This document shows positions 30,408 through 43,700 of a DNA stretch of 64,000 nt, piece after piece. The translations under genes were made by a program, and so were the position numbers. The notes beneath the pieces are model-generated. The model did not search any database. It was not told the origin of the DNA and was given only the letters and a program-made list of their open reading frames with translations. This DNA comes from Diphasiastrum complanatum. Its lineage: Eukaryota; Streptophyta; Lycopodiopsida; Lycopodiales; Lycopodiaceae. The stretch is taken from assembly GCA_029204225.1 (NCBI GenBank), contig CM055101.1, forward strand, positions 61,215,340 through 61,279,339, written 5' to 3'. How positions within the stretch are numbered: the first letter of the stretch is position 1; each line of letters begins with the position of its first letter.

Positions 30408-32200
30408 TTTAAGTGGAGTCGTGGACATCATAGCAATCATGGGCCCGCCACATTCCAAGGACAAAGGAAAGTCACTCAATTTTTGAAAATTAAGAGATGC
30501 TCTCGAGGTGCCACCATAAATGGATGGTGGTGGGCCCTTTTGATGACCATGGTATATGTTCACCTCGACAACTAGTTGGACATATGATATTGGAAGGAAA
30601 TAATTGTTAAAGCATCTAAATCTAGAGGGCCCTATTGGTCTTGACTAGTGTTGGACTAGTTTTGTTATATTTATTACTAGCTAGGTCTGGTTTTGACAGA
30701 TTATTATTATTATTATTAATTCCAACAAGTCTCATATTTTTCAAATATTTAATTGTTTGATACCACTAAATATCCACATGAAGATGATCTTTGAGTTGCA
30801 CATTGTATCGAATGGACTAGTATTGCAAGGGGGTAATATAGATTATTGACCTGAACATGAATTGTATAGTTATTTTGCAATATGCAGACATATTATGGAA
30901 AATAAATGGGACAACCGAAAAAATGTGACTCCAATTAACAAGCCTCCTATAATCGTTGCAATTTGATGGATGTTTTGCACGTCAAAGCCAATTTCAAGTG
31001 TAATTTAAGGGCAATAAATAATCTAGATCGTCACCGTCGATAGGCAAAAGTTGATCATAAATGTCATCCAGATTGGCAACTTATAAAGTATTCATCACGT
31101 AATTTAAGAATCTTAAATAATAAGAATGTTGTAGAATAAAGTCAAGCCACTCACACTTCAAATTGAATAATCTAGAATATGGAGATTGTTTTCACATTTA
31201 AATATCTGTATTTTTAGAAATTAAAAGGAAACGAAGGCATTGTAATGATGGTATCTTGCGAAAATTTATGCTAATAAAATGGTGTTTGTGTTCATTCTTG
31301 AATACTCACATTCTATTAATTGACCTCATGCCCCATTTTGCGTGAAGTCTAATTATCATGTATGACTAAGACTCTCATTTACTATAGCCAGCCTTAAAAT
31401 TTTAGGCACCTCATTTAATGCTAAATTTCTACAAGCTACATTGACCAACATGAAGACATGGTAGTAATTGCCTTTGCAAGGGAACGCAAAATATTGCAAT
31501 GCAAATTTGATAACCAAATCACACATGAGGGGTCATCAACTTTGCTAAAGACCTGATATCAAAATCTCAAGATGGGCAACTTAAGAGTCTCAACTTTCAG
31601 CACTTCCTTGGCTCACACATGAAACTATACCAAAAACAAGGCTATTGATATATCACGAAAGCATTGTGTAGGGCATTCAAATTGTTAGAAGATAATTAAA
31701 AAAAAGTTTACATTTTAGAAGAATTAAATCAAAATACACAAAACCCTGTTTAATGCTCTAACTCACCTGAGAACGACAGCTCAACTTTTGATACATTGGC
31801 ACAATAGCTTAAGACTATCGCAACGAAGCTAAAAAGGGAAACTACATTGCTAAAATCCTCTCCAATTTCAAGAGGACCGTGATGTATTTTGTCTAGATTT
31901 GTGCATATATAAATTCGCAAAAACCTATAAGTTGTTGGCATGGCAGCCCCTCCCCCTCCCCCTCCCCTAGAAAAACAAGAAAAAAAGGGAGAGAGGAGGA
32001 TAATAAATTATAATTGAAATTGCAAGCTAGGTCCTTCCGCCATATGAAGGGTGGAGAGCGCCTTACCTCGTCCATCCAGTGCACATTTAGATCTCTCATT
32101 CATCACCATTTGACAAGGGGATGGACCCAGCGTGTAGCTCGAGTTGCAATTGGAAATACCCGCGCCTTCCCAAAAGGGGGCCCCAACCAGCTTATGCACC
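30408..32200. other. Gene-free upstream region of the ASG1-like gene
   Basis: No gene was recognised. About 31440-31860 carries pieces related to the inverted-repeat family at 40.7-44.6 kb (AATGCTCTAACTCACCTGAGAACGAC, CACAATAGCTTAAGACTATCGCAACGAAGCT). GC content rises sharply after about 32100, approaching the promoter. Confidence 0.45.
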
Positions 32201-32327
32201 AAGAACTTTAGGACGACAATAAGGGGGCCAGGGGCCACCCCTTAGTCTTGATAATTCCATCAAAGTCCACAACACTCTTTGATTTTGAGCTCGCCACCGT
32301 TGGATCTTTTCTGGACCGTTCAGAAGT

Positions 32328-32623
32328 GGCCACGTCTCCATCTGTGGCCGTTGTGAAGCGTCCACGTGGCAGAGTCGGCGAGCATCCAAGGGTGGAGGCG
32401 AAATGGCGGGGGCCCGAGGGGGCTGGGCCCCGTACAATGACGAACATATAACTGGTCTTTGCTGACGCGTCAAGCGCCCGTACAAGCATCGTTTTGTGCT
32501 TCAGCGATTGGTGGGAGATAATTGTACGGATCTGCTGCGCTCCTGCTGCTGCTGCGAGGACCAAAATAATGGACGATGGATGCGAAAGGCCAGACGATGT
32601 GGCTCGTCTTTTCCATTATAAAT
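32328..32623 (+). promoter_or_regulatory. Promoter of the ASG1-like gene: ABRE/G-box and TATA box
   Basis: In a GC-rich block a perfect G-box, CCACGTGGCA, lies at about 32362-32371; its CACGTGGC core is also an ABA-response element. A second ACGT core (GGCCACGTCTCC) lies at 32328-32339. TATAAAT follows at 32617-32623, so transcription would start about 32650. ABREs recruit bZIP factors of the ABF/AREB group. ABA or stress responsiveness of this gene is inferred. Confidence 0.6.
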
Positions 32624-32796
32624 TCGGGGATGGTGAGACAGACAGAGAGAGGTTGCGATCCAATCCATTTTATCCACGGATCTGTTCATGATTCCTCTCC
32701 GAGTATGATATTTCAACAGTGAGACAATGATATTTATTATTATATTTTCATGAGCGTGTCTGTTCCAGAAATCCAGAAGCATCTAATCATGGTTAC

Positions 32797-33285
32797 GCTC
32801 TTGTCTTCTGCACATAAAAATCAAGATCGTCAGTTTTGGAACATGTCTTTTTGTGTTGAGATATTATTGTTCTGTTCTGGCCGCTTTGGATGTGCTCGTA
32901 AGTAAGTCATCTGGCTGGCAGGATCGTAGTTTGTTCGTAAGGTCTTGTGCATTATCATAGGTTTATGTCGTCGTGCTTGCATATGACAAGTTCTTCAGTG
33001 ATGAGTTCTCGACAGAGGAAATGGGATGATGAGTTTATCAAGAAAGAAAGGGCTCCGTAAGAGTTGTCTTCTGCACATAAGATAATCAGATTTGCATCAC
33101 GGAAGTTTGTTTTAAGGCATCGTTCTGGCGAGTTTGGATGTCTTGATCGGCCAGAATCACAATTTGTTGGTAAAATCTCTCCGTTTATGGCATATTTAGC
33201 AAATAACAATTCTTTGCATAAGGAGTTCTTAACCGAGGAAGTGGGATGATGATTTCTATCAAGGGAGAGAGGGTTTGATAAGTCG
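32797..33285 (+). repeat. Tandem duplication in the 5' leader of the ASG1-like gene
   Basis: Copy 1 (about 32797-33060) and copy 2 (about 33062-33285) both start with TTGTCTTCTGCACATAA. Both continue through a CTGGC-TTTGGATGT stretch, a GATCG...TTTGTT stretch and GAGTTCT...GAGGAARTGGGATGATGA. They have diverged by many substitutions and indels. They lie between the predicted start of transcription and the first confident coding exon. Confidence 0.75.
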
Positions 33286-33393
33286 TGTTATGTTCAAGGC
33301 CGATTGTAAGTTTACTATGAAGGCTAGGGCATTAGGGCATGATGCGATGAGAAAACAACAGCTGATCAACTGAAGAAACTTGGCGAGATCCTG

Positions 33394-36300
33394 ATGCAGC
33401 TTATAGAGCAAGAGTTGGAAGTTCCGAAGGATGTTCAAAAACCTCGGTTCATTCGGCAGCAAAGAGAAGATGATCAAATTCAATTTGCTGATGCTGAGAA
33501 TCGTGAAAATAGACAAGAGCTCAAACGTGCCAAAGTATTGGAGCCTACAACTAGCGCCTCTTGGAAGGTGGAAGAGTCATACAGAAATGCTTATGTCATG
33601 TTCACATACGAAATATTGTACTGTTTTTGTCCTCCAATAAAAGTTTCTATCCTCGAATTGAAGTCAGGAGTTGACTCTAATAAGTTTCACAAATGAGCAC
33701 ATACAAGAGAAAAATATTATGCTGCTCTAAGGAATAATTATTCATTAGCTGCAATCTGCCTTGTTGCTTTGTCGTATATCAAGGATCTGCTATGATAGAG
33801 GGATCTCCACATTCCGTAGAAGGATAGATCACTAGTTTAATCCAAATAAACTTGCTTTTCTCCCTCTCACTTTCTCCCGCTTGCATCTGCTATTTCATGT
33901 TGGCTGGTAGATCTGTTCAGAGGCTCACACATTGTAAGATCTGTTTGCAGCTAATTTTTTATGCTCCTTGCTAACGAGAGACGAATGCACAGATAAAGTT
34001 GGCAACATCCGAGTCAAACCTCTGATTATTTCAATCTCCTCGCAGGTGTTCGGAGAAACTCGATCGCCATGGCCAATACATTCGGCATCTTGTCATCCCC
34101 TAGAAGAACCAAGCCCTTTAGGATTAAGCTTGCGAAAGACTCCATCCTTTCTTGAGCTAGTGTCTTTGAGTTTGAACAGGACTTGCGGTCAAAGCAACTT
34201 GGTACCATCTTCTCCTGATGCTGGAAGACAAGAAAACGAGAAATGTAGAGCTGAAGGATTTTCGGTAGCTTCGTTCTCACCTAAAGATAAACTCAAAGCA
34301 GCAAATTTCCCCGCATCAGTTTTAAAGATTGGGGCTTGGGAGGTGAGTTTCTTCTCGAAGTATTTCGTCTATGCTGAGTTGATGATTTGAAGGTGACGAA
34401 TTGAAAAGTTTCCAGTGTGACGATTTTCTTTGTGATCTTTCTGAGTGTTTACTATTTACATAGACTTTTTTCTATTTATATATTTATAGTTCTCATTTAC
34501 CATCAGCGTTCTTCGCGATACGAGGGGGATGTGGTTGGAAAATGTTATTATGCTAAACAGAAGCTGGTGTGGGAGGTATTGGAAAACGGTTTGAAGAACA
34601 AGATTGAAGTTCAGTGGTCAGCAATTTCAGCTATTAAAGCTAGCTTTCCAGAAAATCAACCTGGACGTTTGCAAATTGAGGTATGTGTTTTAGACAGTTT
34701 TGATGTGTGGCCTGGTTGCTGGACTTGGGAGTCCCCGAGTTTTTCACTTCTTACCTTATTATCCAACACAAACTTACACACTGCTAACTAAAAGTTAACC
34801 AGGCTAGCCATTCATCACATTACTTAGGTATCCAACAAGTCATATGCCCATAATGCCAAAGTATCAATGTATCAATTAATCATGAAGTATGGTGAGTTTG
34901 ATCCTTATTGACTTATGATCCAACGTGAGTTGGGCATAGAGCTATTGCTGCTAGGGGCAGCCAAGACCCGGCACTGAAATTCTGGAGCGTATTTAGTTGC
35001 CAAGTTTCTGATAGCTCAACTGTCCTTATAGTTATTGTGTCATTCAACGACTCCCCTCAACCATGGCATGCTTCTACTTTTAGAAGGTTATTTCTGGCTG
35101 TCTCAGTCGGGCTCCTTGGCAATGATCAGTAGGACATGTCTAGCCCTGGACTTGAGCTCTAGATCGACCTTTTACAACTTGTCTGGACTTTCTCTGGGAC
35201 TGGGAGAGACACCAATCTGAGTCCTTTAGGAATATTTGGGGTGCTCCTAAGCCAGTTTCACAACAAGTCTACATGTAATTATTCAAGTGAAAAGTTTGAA
35301 ACGTTTTCTACCTACCAGTTTAGTTGTTTTGCATAATTTTTGGGTTCACTCTTCAATTGAAGAGCACTGCTCCCATATGCCCCTCATGTATTGCTCACAT
35401 GCAAATTCATGTGGTGTTCTGTTTAAGTTGTACCTATCAATAAATATCCCTCTAATCGAATCATGTTTGCTCTTATGATTTTCTTTCTGTTAGAGATTTT
35501 TTGCAGAAATAATACATCAGTTTGGTGCGTAAAAGTTTCCCACTGAATCTTTCAAGCTTGAATAGATTGATATTTGTAGCTTACAACAGCATAATCTAAC
35601 TCATGAGAATAGTATTTGGACTACAAACTTACAATTTTGAAAACAATGTTCTGACGAAATCTGAAAGATTATCTAGACTATCTGACATGATTAGCTCTGA
35701 AGGCCCTACTTGAACATTTATGTAGTTCATTTCTGTCAATACTGGTAGAAATCAACTTTGGTTTGTAGTTAGATAAAGTACACCCATTACTGTAATACCT
35801 TTTGGGACCATGAACGTTAGCTGAGATGAGCATCAAGAGTCTACAAGAACTACCATAAGAGCAGCTAATTGAAAACCAGCCTAATCGTAGGATTGCTCTT
35901 TAAAGAAAGGTTGCTGCTGAAGCATGGGAAACCCTATGGAAGCTGAAATGAACTTAGTCCTATTTTGTGCACCTAAATTCCTTGGATGGAAGATTTTTGA
36001 GAGAAGAGAATGGTTGGAATCATGAAGCCACACCACAAGAAGGATCATATGCATGCCACCTGTGCTGCATCCAGGTTTTGGAGTGAGGTTTGCCAACACC
36101 TTTAAAATGATACTGAAGCAGCGGCAGTGGGTTATTGAAAAAGTGTGTTCATGGTTTAGCTTCACTGAGTGACCTGTCAAAACAAGTCAAATAAGGGTCT
36201 TTGGTGAGAGATATCAAGAGCTAATATTGTTCAAGGTGCAATAAATTTTGTTTAGGAAGTTCTAGGGCCCTACCTAATGAAATGGATGCTCTCTTTCTTT

Positions 36301-38731
36301 CCATTATGTATTCAGACTAATGCTTGTCTGAAACAGTAGACTGGAGAAGAATGGCAATAAAATGAGAACTTTCCAAATAGTTTGTGAACTGCATTCTGCT
36401 TCAAATATATTATTACGGGTCAGATGACCAACACATTGAGATTGAGAGTTGTTTTGCATTTTCAGCAAAAGAAACAGAAGTAGTTATAACAATGGAGTAT
36501 GTTTCTGAGTGTTTTTCAAGCGAGATTGGTCTCTTGGTGGAGCAGCGCATATAGGATTGACCTGAGGACTGTTTCAGACTACTGATATTTTAAACACCCG
36601 TAGCCCCTTTGATCTACCTTCTGTGGATTCTGTAGGAAATTTGACAAGGTAAGTGTAGTAGATCGGAGCATTGATATTGGTTGGGTTTCAACAAGTATTT
36701 TATAGTTTCCTTTTGGCCTTGAGTTTTGTCTGGCAACTCAACTTGCTAGGCAATGGAGCTGGCAACCAATTATGCTATAGAGTTGTACCCAATGCTACCT
36801 CATATGCCACATAGTGACAACTGAAGTATAATCTGAAAGGGGAGAGGAGCTTTTTTTTAATATATGGACCATTCTAAATGAGCCATTCGAGCACAGGGAC
36901 TTGCTGCTGCCCAGAGTCACAAACAGGCCCAAGGTAAGTGGAAGAGTGTAAATTTTCAAATAGCTGTCATCTCAATCAAGGATGTTTGCATGTACTTGAA
37001 AAGGCCAAAGTATCATAGTTGCCAATTTGATCTTTTTACATTTCAATTTCAATGTTTTGTTGCAACTCAAAAGGTGCATAAGACAATGCTACCTCCTTTC
37101 TTTGGAATTTCTAAGAACGCCTTAGAATTGGGCAATCATTTTGTCTCTTGGGGTTTCAGGTATCCAGGCCACCTCTTTTCTTTAGAGAAACTGATCCCCA
37201 GCCAAGAAAGCATACACTGTGGCATGCTACATCGGACTTCACCGGAGGAGAAGCTACTATATGCAAGTAGGTTCAGAAATATCCTAGCTTTAACTGAAAT
37301 GGGGAAATTCTGTGATGCATTTTTTAGCACTTTTACAGTTGGATTTTCTAGGCTATACAGCAATTTTAATGATGAAAACATAGTTTCTTAAATTGTGCAA
37401 ACTTACCTTGTTATTTTTTAAAGGCTGATTGCTCGCGGGTAGTTAAAACTCTTTGGTAGAATGATAGTTGTGAAAATTTTGGCCGTGCTTCTCGTTATTA
37501 GATAGCTACCACTGTCATCCGAATTAGATGGCGTATTTCAACTTCAGAGTAATTTGCAGATGGCATCAACTATGGTTTGCTGAGGGTGTTTTAAACAAGC
37601 ACTACGAAAAGATTTTACAGTGCGATTCTCGACTGAAAGCTCTTGCTATTGTGGAAGAGGGAAGTGCAGTTTTACACAGTAACATTCTTAAGGGAAACAT
37701 CAAAGAAGAGCCACAAGTTCTCTGCTTTGAGCCAGATATCCGGATGAGCATTCCAAACCACTTGTCTCCACTTGATTCAATTCCTGAACATACCGAGGGG
37801 AGTACTCCACTTATTGACTTTAGTCACTCAAAACTTGATCAAGATGGAAAGGCACTGCATGTATCACCACTGATTGTTTCTTCTCCAGCTTCAGGTAATT
37901 AGTCCGAGACTGGAAGTCATCCTTTCGGCAATACTTGTTTCTTAAGACAAGATAAAGAAAAAACTCGTTTATTTTTTATGGGAGTGAAGTCGCATGAAGG
38001 CAAATGTATGCTTTAATGTTCTAGACAATGCTGAATGTAAACTCATTCGATTAGTTATCTTCTTTGCAGTTAATAATACCTGGAGTACTGAAGAGAACTA
38101 TGGCAGTGATAATGATGGATGTTTTTTTAAAGATGATGTAGTTGCTCTTTCAGACATTCAGTCTGAAGACAGGGCAAGTATTCTTTCAGGTGACTCAGTG
38201 GACAATGTGGCTGAATATGGCATGCCGTTTGTAAGTGGTGGGGTGGCATCATCTGAAAAGCATATTATCAATGAAATAACACACATGCTAATTGAAGAGC
38301 AATCTGCATCATCTCCTGAAGAGGACATGTTATTTTCAGCCAATGTTTGTGCTACTTCAGCAATGTTGGATGAGGATGAGATTAACTTTCCGCCATGGTT
38401 GCCCAAGTCATGTACTTTGCTGGATGGATTTTCAGTCGCAGAAGTCAACTGCAATCTCTTTGAAACTTTTCAAGGGCATGTTTGTGCCAGTCTGAACAGC
38501 AACACAGCCGATGTGACAGCTTCAAAAAGGGATCTTACTGACGATGGCACTATCAATAATCTTCTCTCTGAGGCTCTTGATTCTGTCAAGCAATGTTTCA
38601 GTAATGACTCAGGAGAGGATGTATTGGTGAATTTACCAAGGATTGCTTCTCTTCCACAGCTATTCCAAGTAAGCACAGATATGTGTCACAGCAGACACGA
38701 AAGTCTTTCATCCTTTTTGGAGACGATGTAA
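33394..38731 (+). CDS. ASG1-like: ASG1-like plant-specific protein, six exons
   Basis: Exons: 33394-33567, 34046-34342, 34507-34680, 37160-37266, 37560-37894 and 38070-38731. All introns are GT-AG and phases join cleanly. They give 582 residues if ATG 33394 is the start. The first exon is least certain: its frame is open from 33343, so an upstream coding exon is possible. Exon 2 onward matches the family of Arabidopsis ALTERED SEED GERMINATION 1: TRSPWPIHSASCHPL (about residues 63-77), LGLSLRKTPSFLELV (83-97), RYEGDVVGKCYYAKQKLVWE (from 161) and PQPRKHTLW...SDFTGG in exon 4. The C-terminal 220 residues are acidic, Ser-rich and variable. Molecular activity is unknown. Arabidopsis ASG1 is linked to stress and germination phenotypes, and an ABRE in the promoter agrees. 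Intron 3 is 2,479 bp. No disabling mutation was seen in the spliced frame. Confidence 0.83.
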
Positions 38732-40344
38732 GGAACTGATAATTAGCTCTAAACTATTAGTCTGGGATCAAGCTGCCATTCCCATGGGCCTAGTAAACCT
38801 CAATCAAGTGCTGGAATACGTTAACGAAATGTAGGTTTTCAAAATGTTGATCTGCAACAACTTTCAAAGCTACAACTGGAATCTAGCATTCCCTTTCGGT
38901 TGACATAGAGAGCAGGAGCCTGTTCCATTCATTATGATTGAATAACGGCAAATCAGTCTGTCAGTTCTGTTGTTCTTAGAATGCTTGTTCTTCCTAGTAG
39001 AAATTTTCTTATGTGAATGATACCTATAACTGTTCTTAGCATATGCATTGTTCTATATGCAATAAAAATATGAATTTCTACATCTTATGTAGATGGAGGC
39101 TGGTTACCCAGCATAACTTCATACCAAGCAATGATGACCTAAGGAGGAGGAGAGGACGTTAGAGTGCTGACGTTAGCACCAGAAGTTGCATCTCTCTAGT
39201 CAAGGAAAAACATAAAAGGAAAAACATAAAAGGAAAAAGTAACCAAATTCCTGCAATATTGTGGAGCCAACCAGTTTTGCTGGTTCTGCACAGAACTTGG
39301 CTCACCCACCCTACCAGGCCCGCCAGGTTCCTGGGTGGAACCTGCTCATCCTTCCTTTCTGGTGTTCGATGGAGGTTGTTGTCTTGGAAAAATTTATATC
39401 TACCTGAAGTTTTGCTGGCATGTTGATAGTAATGAAACAACGCTGTACATCATACACAAAGTGTTAGTGGCTGGCAAAGGTCTTTCATTGTAGAATGAAC
39501 ATTTGGGCTCTCGAATGAATCACAGTGGCGTCTATGGACAAGTCGAACTTAAACATTTGGAGCATGCTACTTTACATTGAAGCATGAGCCATCCTGGCAT
39601 TGCTTTTGTTGACTAGTGTAGTTCCCTTCTAGGCTCTAGCTACATTAAAAACAAGAAGCACCATAATACCAGACCGTGAAGGATTTGCACGGCCTTGTAA
39701 TGATTTTTTTTTGCCAGAGCTTCAAACTCTACAGAGAACTGTTTTCTCAGTAAATTATGAGAACATCATGAGGAGTGTGGGGCCCTCGTTGCTTTACTAG
39801 CACGGTTCAGATTACACCACCCACTGTCCAGCCCATGTCCAAAGATTTCAGGCTCTCAGAGATCCTCATCGCTCACTAGCACCAATCAGACATCTCTCAG
39901 AGATCCTCATCGCTCACTAGCACCAATCAGACTACCTCCTCACAGCCACTGGTGCACACTTGGGTTAAAGAATCTTTGGTGGTTAAGGTGATTTTTGCAG
40001 CTAATCAAATTGATAATATAGCCGGTCCTTTTTTACTCCAAAAAGCTCCTAAGTCCAATTACCAACCTAGTATAAATGGTTTTGAGCACTAAATATTCTT
40101 TTGGGTCATAAAAGTCATGTAAATTTTGAGTCCAAACTCTACAGCAAACTTTTCTAGTCTACCAAGCAGGTAAAACTTTTGGACATTAGTTGCACCACAA
40201 AAGGATGTCCATTTTACATCAATATTTGCTATTTGTACAATGTAATCTTGCCCTTGATATTTTCAAGCAACCAATTGGACCAAAATGGGTTGTCATTTCC
40301 TCATTCCATCACACAAAATGGTTGGTCATACGTCACTAAGAATA
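38732..40344. other. 3' flank of the ASG1-like gene, no further gene
   Basis: The 3' UTR presumably occupies the first few hundred bases (AATAAAAAT at about 39060 could serve as a poly(A) signal). No other gene was recognised. It contains the 41-bp tandem duplication listed separately. Confidence 0.45.
39853..39934. repeat. Perfect-looking 41-bp tandem duplication
   Basis: The phrase CTCTCAGAGATCCTCATCGC...CACCAATCAGAC occurs twice head to tail with a 41-bp period and no visible mismatch over the shared core, implying a recent event. Confidence 0.9.
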
Positions 40345-40437
40345 GGGGAAGGCCCCCGTCCGAGGGCCTGCCCCGATTTAAGGCCCTTGTCGCCCTCGAG
40401 CCCGAGGCCTTAAATTGGGGAAGGCCCGAGTCCCCGT
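40345..40437. repeat. GC-rich foldback hairpin
   Basis: Left arm (GTCCGAGGGCCTGCCCCGATTTAAGGCC, in pieces) and right arm (GGCCTTAAATTGGGGAAGGCCCGAG) pair over about 35-40 bp with a short loop. It is an isolated GC-rich block in AT-rich DNA, resembling a miniature foldback element. Confidence 0.65.
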
Positions 40438-40718
40438 CGTAAAGCACTATCAGAAAATTTTACCTTCAGAATTTTACTCTTCCTTGTTTTTTCACTACTC
40501 TTCTTCGCTGGTTTTCACTTCTTTTCCGTGCTGGTTTTTCGCACTAGTTGTCTCAATATCTTCCGTAAAATGTAGCCAGGTTTACTGGTTTTCTCAATAT
40601 CGTTTGTAAGACGCAGCAGTAGACAATCGTGAGAAGCTGCTTGCGTGAACTAAATTAAGCATTGTAATGAAGAGATGGCTGTCAGTCCAATCTGTCAACA
40701 GGCAATGTTCTGAAGATT

Positions 40719-43700
40719 AACTTCTTAGTTTTTTGAAGACTTTTACTCATAAGAAGGTTTATATGCTTGTATTAAAAATCGTCAAGTATTTTATGGTACT
40801 GATTTTTGAGAAAACTTGTTGGTTACATTCCTATACTTTGTCGGTTTTCCCGAGCACTGCACACAAGTATGACAGTTTCTCATGATATTTGAAATTACCT
40901 TGTTAGCTTTGTTGAATAGCGATAAGTTATCGTAATGATTTTTTTAGAAGTAAGGTGTTTTATAATGTGAATTTGAATAGAATTTTTTTTAAGGTTTTAA
41001 ATTGCCAGTGCACGATGACAATTCATGAAAAATTTGTCCGTTGTTAGAAATTTAATAATCTCTTTTCCATTTTAAGTTGTTTGGCTAAAAGTTAAGATGT
41101 CACTTTTAGGTGAGTTCGAGCATTGGAATGAAGTTTTTTTTTAATTATTCTAAAATGTAATCATGCATTCTTATTTTTCAACGATCCAATTGCCATACAT
41201 ATGTCAAAGCTTCTCACAGTATTGTAGTCACCTTATTTTTTTTGTGCGAACTTAGCTATAGCTTAAGTGCTATGTATAACATAAGTGCTATGTATAACAT
41301 GCGCAAAAAATTGCATCACGTAATGAATTGTTGTCAATTTTTGTGTGGTTTTATATTATTTTCCATTATTTGACATGTAGTTCTTTAAATATATATTTTC
41401 ATTTTTTGGCCATCAAAAATTTTAGAAATAATGGAAATACTAGGATTTTATAATTCCATTTATTAATTGGAAAATGGAAAAAGAAAAAAATCCAGTGAGC
41501 GTGAAGTATGAAGAGTGCAATTGAAAGACCAAAGATTGGTATATATATATGTGATTAAAAAACAAAAGGGCAAAACAATTGTTGTCAATCTATTACATCA
41601 GGTAATGGCCTTAGGTTTGACCATTTTTTATAATAAAATTTTGGCCTTTGTCCAACCTAGTTTGTTATGTATTTTTTATACACAAAACACGAAATCGTTT
41701 GATACAAGAAACGACGACAGATCCATTTTTTTAACCCCTTACAATTTTTTGGCAATTCATGTAAATTATGAATCTTAAATTAAAAATTAATTAATTAATT
41801 AATTGTAAGATGCTGCATTTTGCAAATATTTCAAATTTGAACTAAGTGACAAGATATTTTAAAAATTTTACATTCAAATCGCGAAAAAATACAAACATTT
41901 ATTGTTCGCAATTTGTTATTATGAATAATAATTCTTAAATTAGATAAATTTAAATTTTAAAAAAGTTTTAAGTTTTTTGATTTAAAAACTGCAATTTAGA
42001 AGATTTTTATGTAATTTTAAAAGCTTATATGCAATTTAACGTTAATATTTTAACAATTCAAAAAACATTACAAATGCAAAATTTAAATTTTTTTTTTTTG
42101 TTTATCTAACTAATGTGGATCATTGATAAATCTAAATAACACAAAAATGTTTAGAAATCATTTTCAAGGGAATCATTTTTGAAATAATTACAATCATCTT
42201 CTAAAAGGCATAAAAATGTCCACATACATAATTTTGATAAATGTTTTTACAATAATGTAATCATAAATTTTCAACAATATTATTTAGATCAAGACTAGTA
42301 GATGTCACACTTTTGAGATTAAATGTCCCACATCATTGGATAATGCACATCCAACTCAAAAGATACCTCACCTAGGATTCATGACATTGAGGTAACATAG
42401 CTCAAGGTTGGTCGTTAACTAGTCCGCAAAGCACTATAAAATAATTTAGTGTGTATTTTGAAGATCCCTTATTTGGCATAATATGACAGTTGTACACAGC
42501 ACTTGGCACACATGTATAAGAGGAACCTTACATTTATGTAAGGTCTCTCCTCAAAATTGTTTTACCACATAAAAATCTTTTAGATTGCAATCATTAAATT
42601 AAAAAACTTAAAACTTTTTTAAAATTTAAATTTACCTAATTTAACAATTATTACTCATAATAACAAATTGCGAACAATAAATGTTTGTATTTTTTTGTGA
42701 TTTGAATGTAAAATTTTTAAAATATCTTGTCACTTGGTTCAAATTTGAAATACTTGCAGAAAGCAGCATCTTACAATTAATTAATTAGTTAATTTTTAGT
42801 TTAAGATTCATAATTTACATGAATTGCCAAAAAATCGTAAGGGGTTAAAAAAAAAAGATCTATCGCCATTTCTTGTTTCAAACGATTTCGTGTTTTGTGT
42901 ATAAAAAACACATGACAAACTGGGTTGGACAAAGGCCAAAATTTTATTATAAAGAATGTCAAACCTAAGGCCATTAACTGATGTAATAGATTGACAACAA
43001 TTGTTTTGCCCTTGGATCTAATTTTTTAATCACATATATATACCAATCTTTGGTCTTTCAATTGCACTCTTCATACTTCACGCTCACTAAATGGAATTAT
43101 AGTATTCTAGTATTTCCATTATTTCTAAAATTTTTGATGGCCAAAAAATGGAAATATATATTTAAAGAACTACATGTCAAATAATAAAAAATAATATAAA
43201 ATCACACAAAAATTGACAACAATTCATTATGTGATGCAATTCTGTGCGCATGTTATACATAGCACTTAAGCTAGCTAAGTTTGCACAAAAAAAATAAGGT
43301 GACTGCAATACCGTGAGAAGCTTTGACATATGTATGGCAATTGGATCGTTGAAAAATAAGAAAGCATGATTACATTTTAGAATAATTTAAAAAAAACTTC
43401 ATTCCAATGCTCGAACTCACCTAAAAGTGACATCTTAACTTATAGCCAAACAGCTTAAAATGGAAAAGAGATTATTAAATTTCTAACAACGGACAAATTT
43501 TTCATGAATTGTCATCGTGCACTGGCAATTTAAAACCTTAAAAAATATTATATTCAAATTCACATCATAAAACACCTTCCTTCTAAAAAAATCATTACGA
43601 TAACTTATCGCTATTGCAACAAAGCTAACAAGGTAATTTCAAATATCATGAGAAACTTTGTCATACTTGTGTGCAGTGCTCGGGAAAACCGACAAAGTAT

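Noticed and set aside
32192-32782. Several overlapping minus-strand frames in the GC-rich block
   Set aside because: GC-rich promoter DNA has few stop codons. No domain was recognised, and the plus-strand promoter motifs and TATA box explain the region better.
36990-37391. 133-codon frame in the ASG1-like gene
   Set aside because: The real exon (37160-37266) is read in a different frame, where it encodes the family motif PQPRKHTLW. The longer frame is a shadow.
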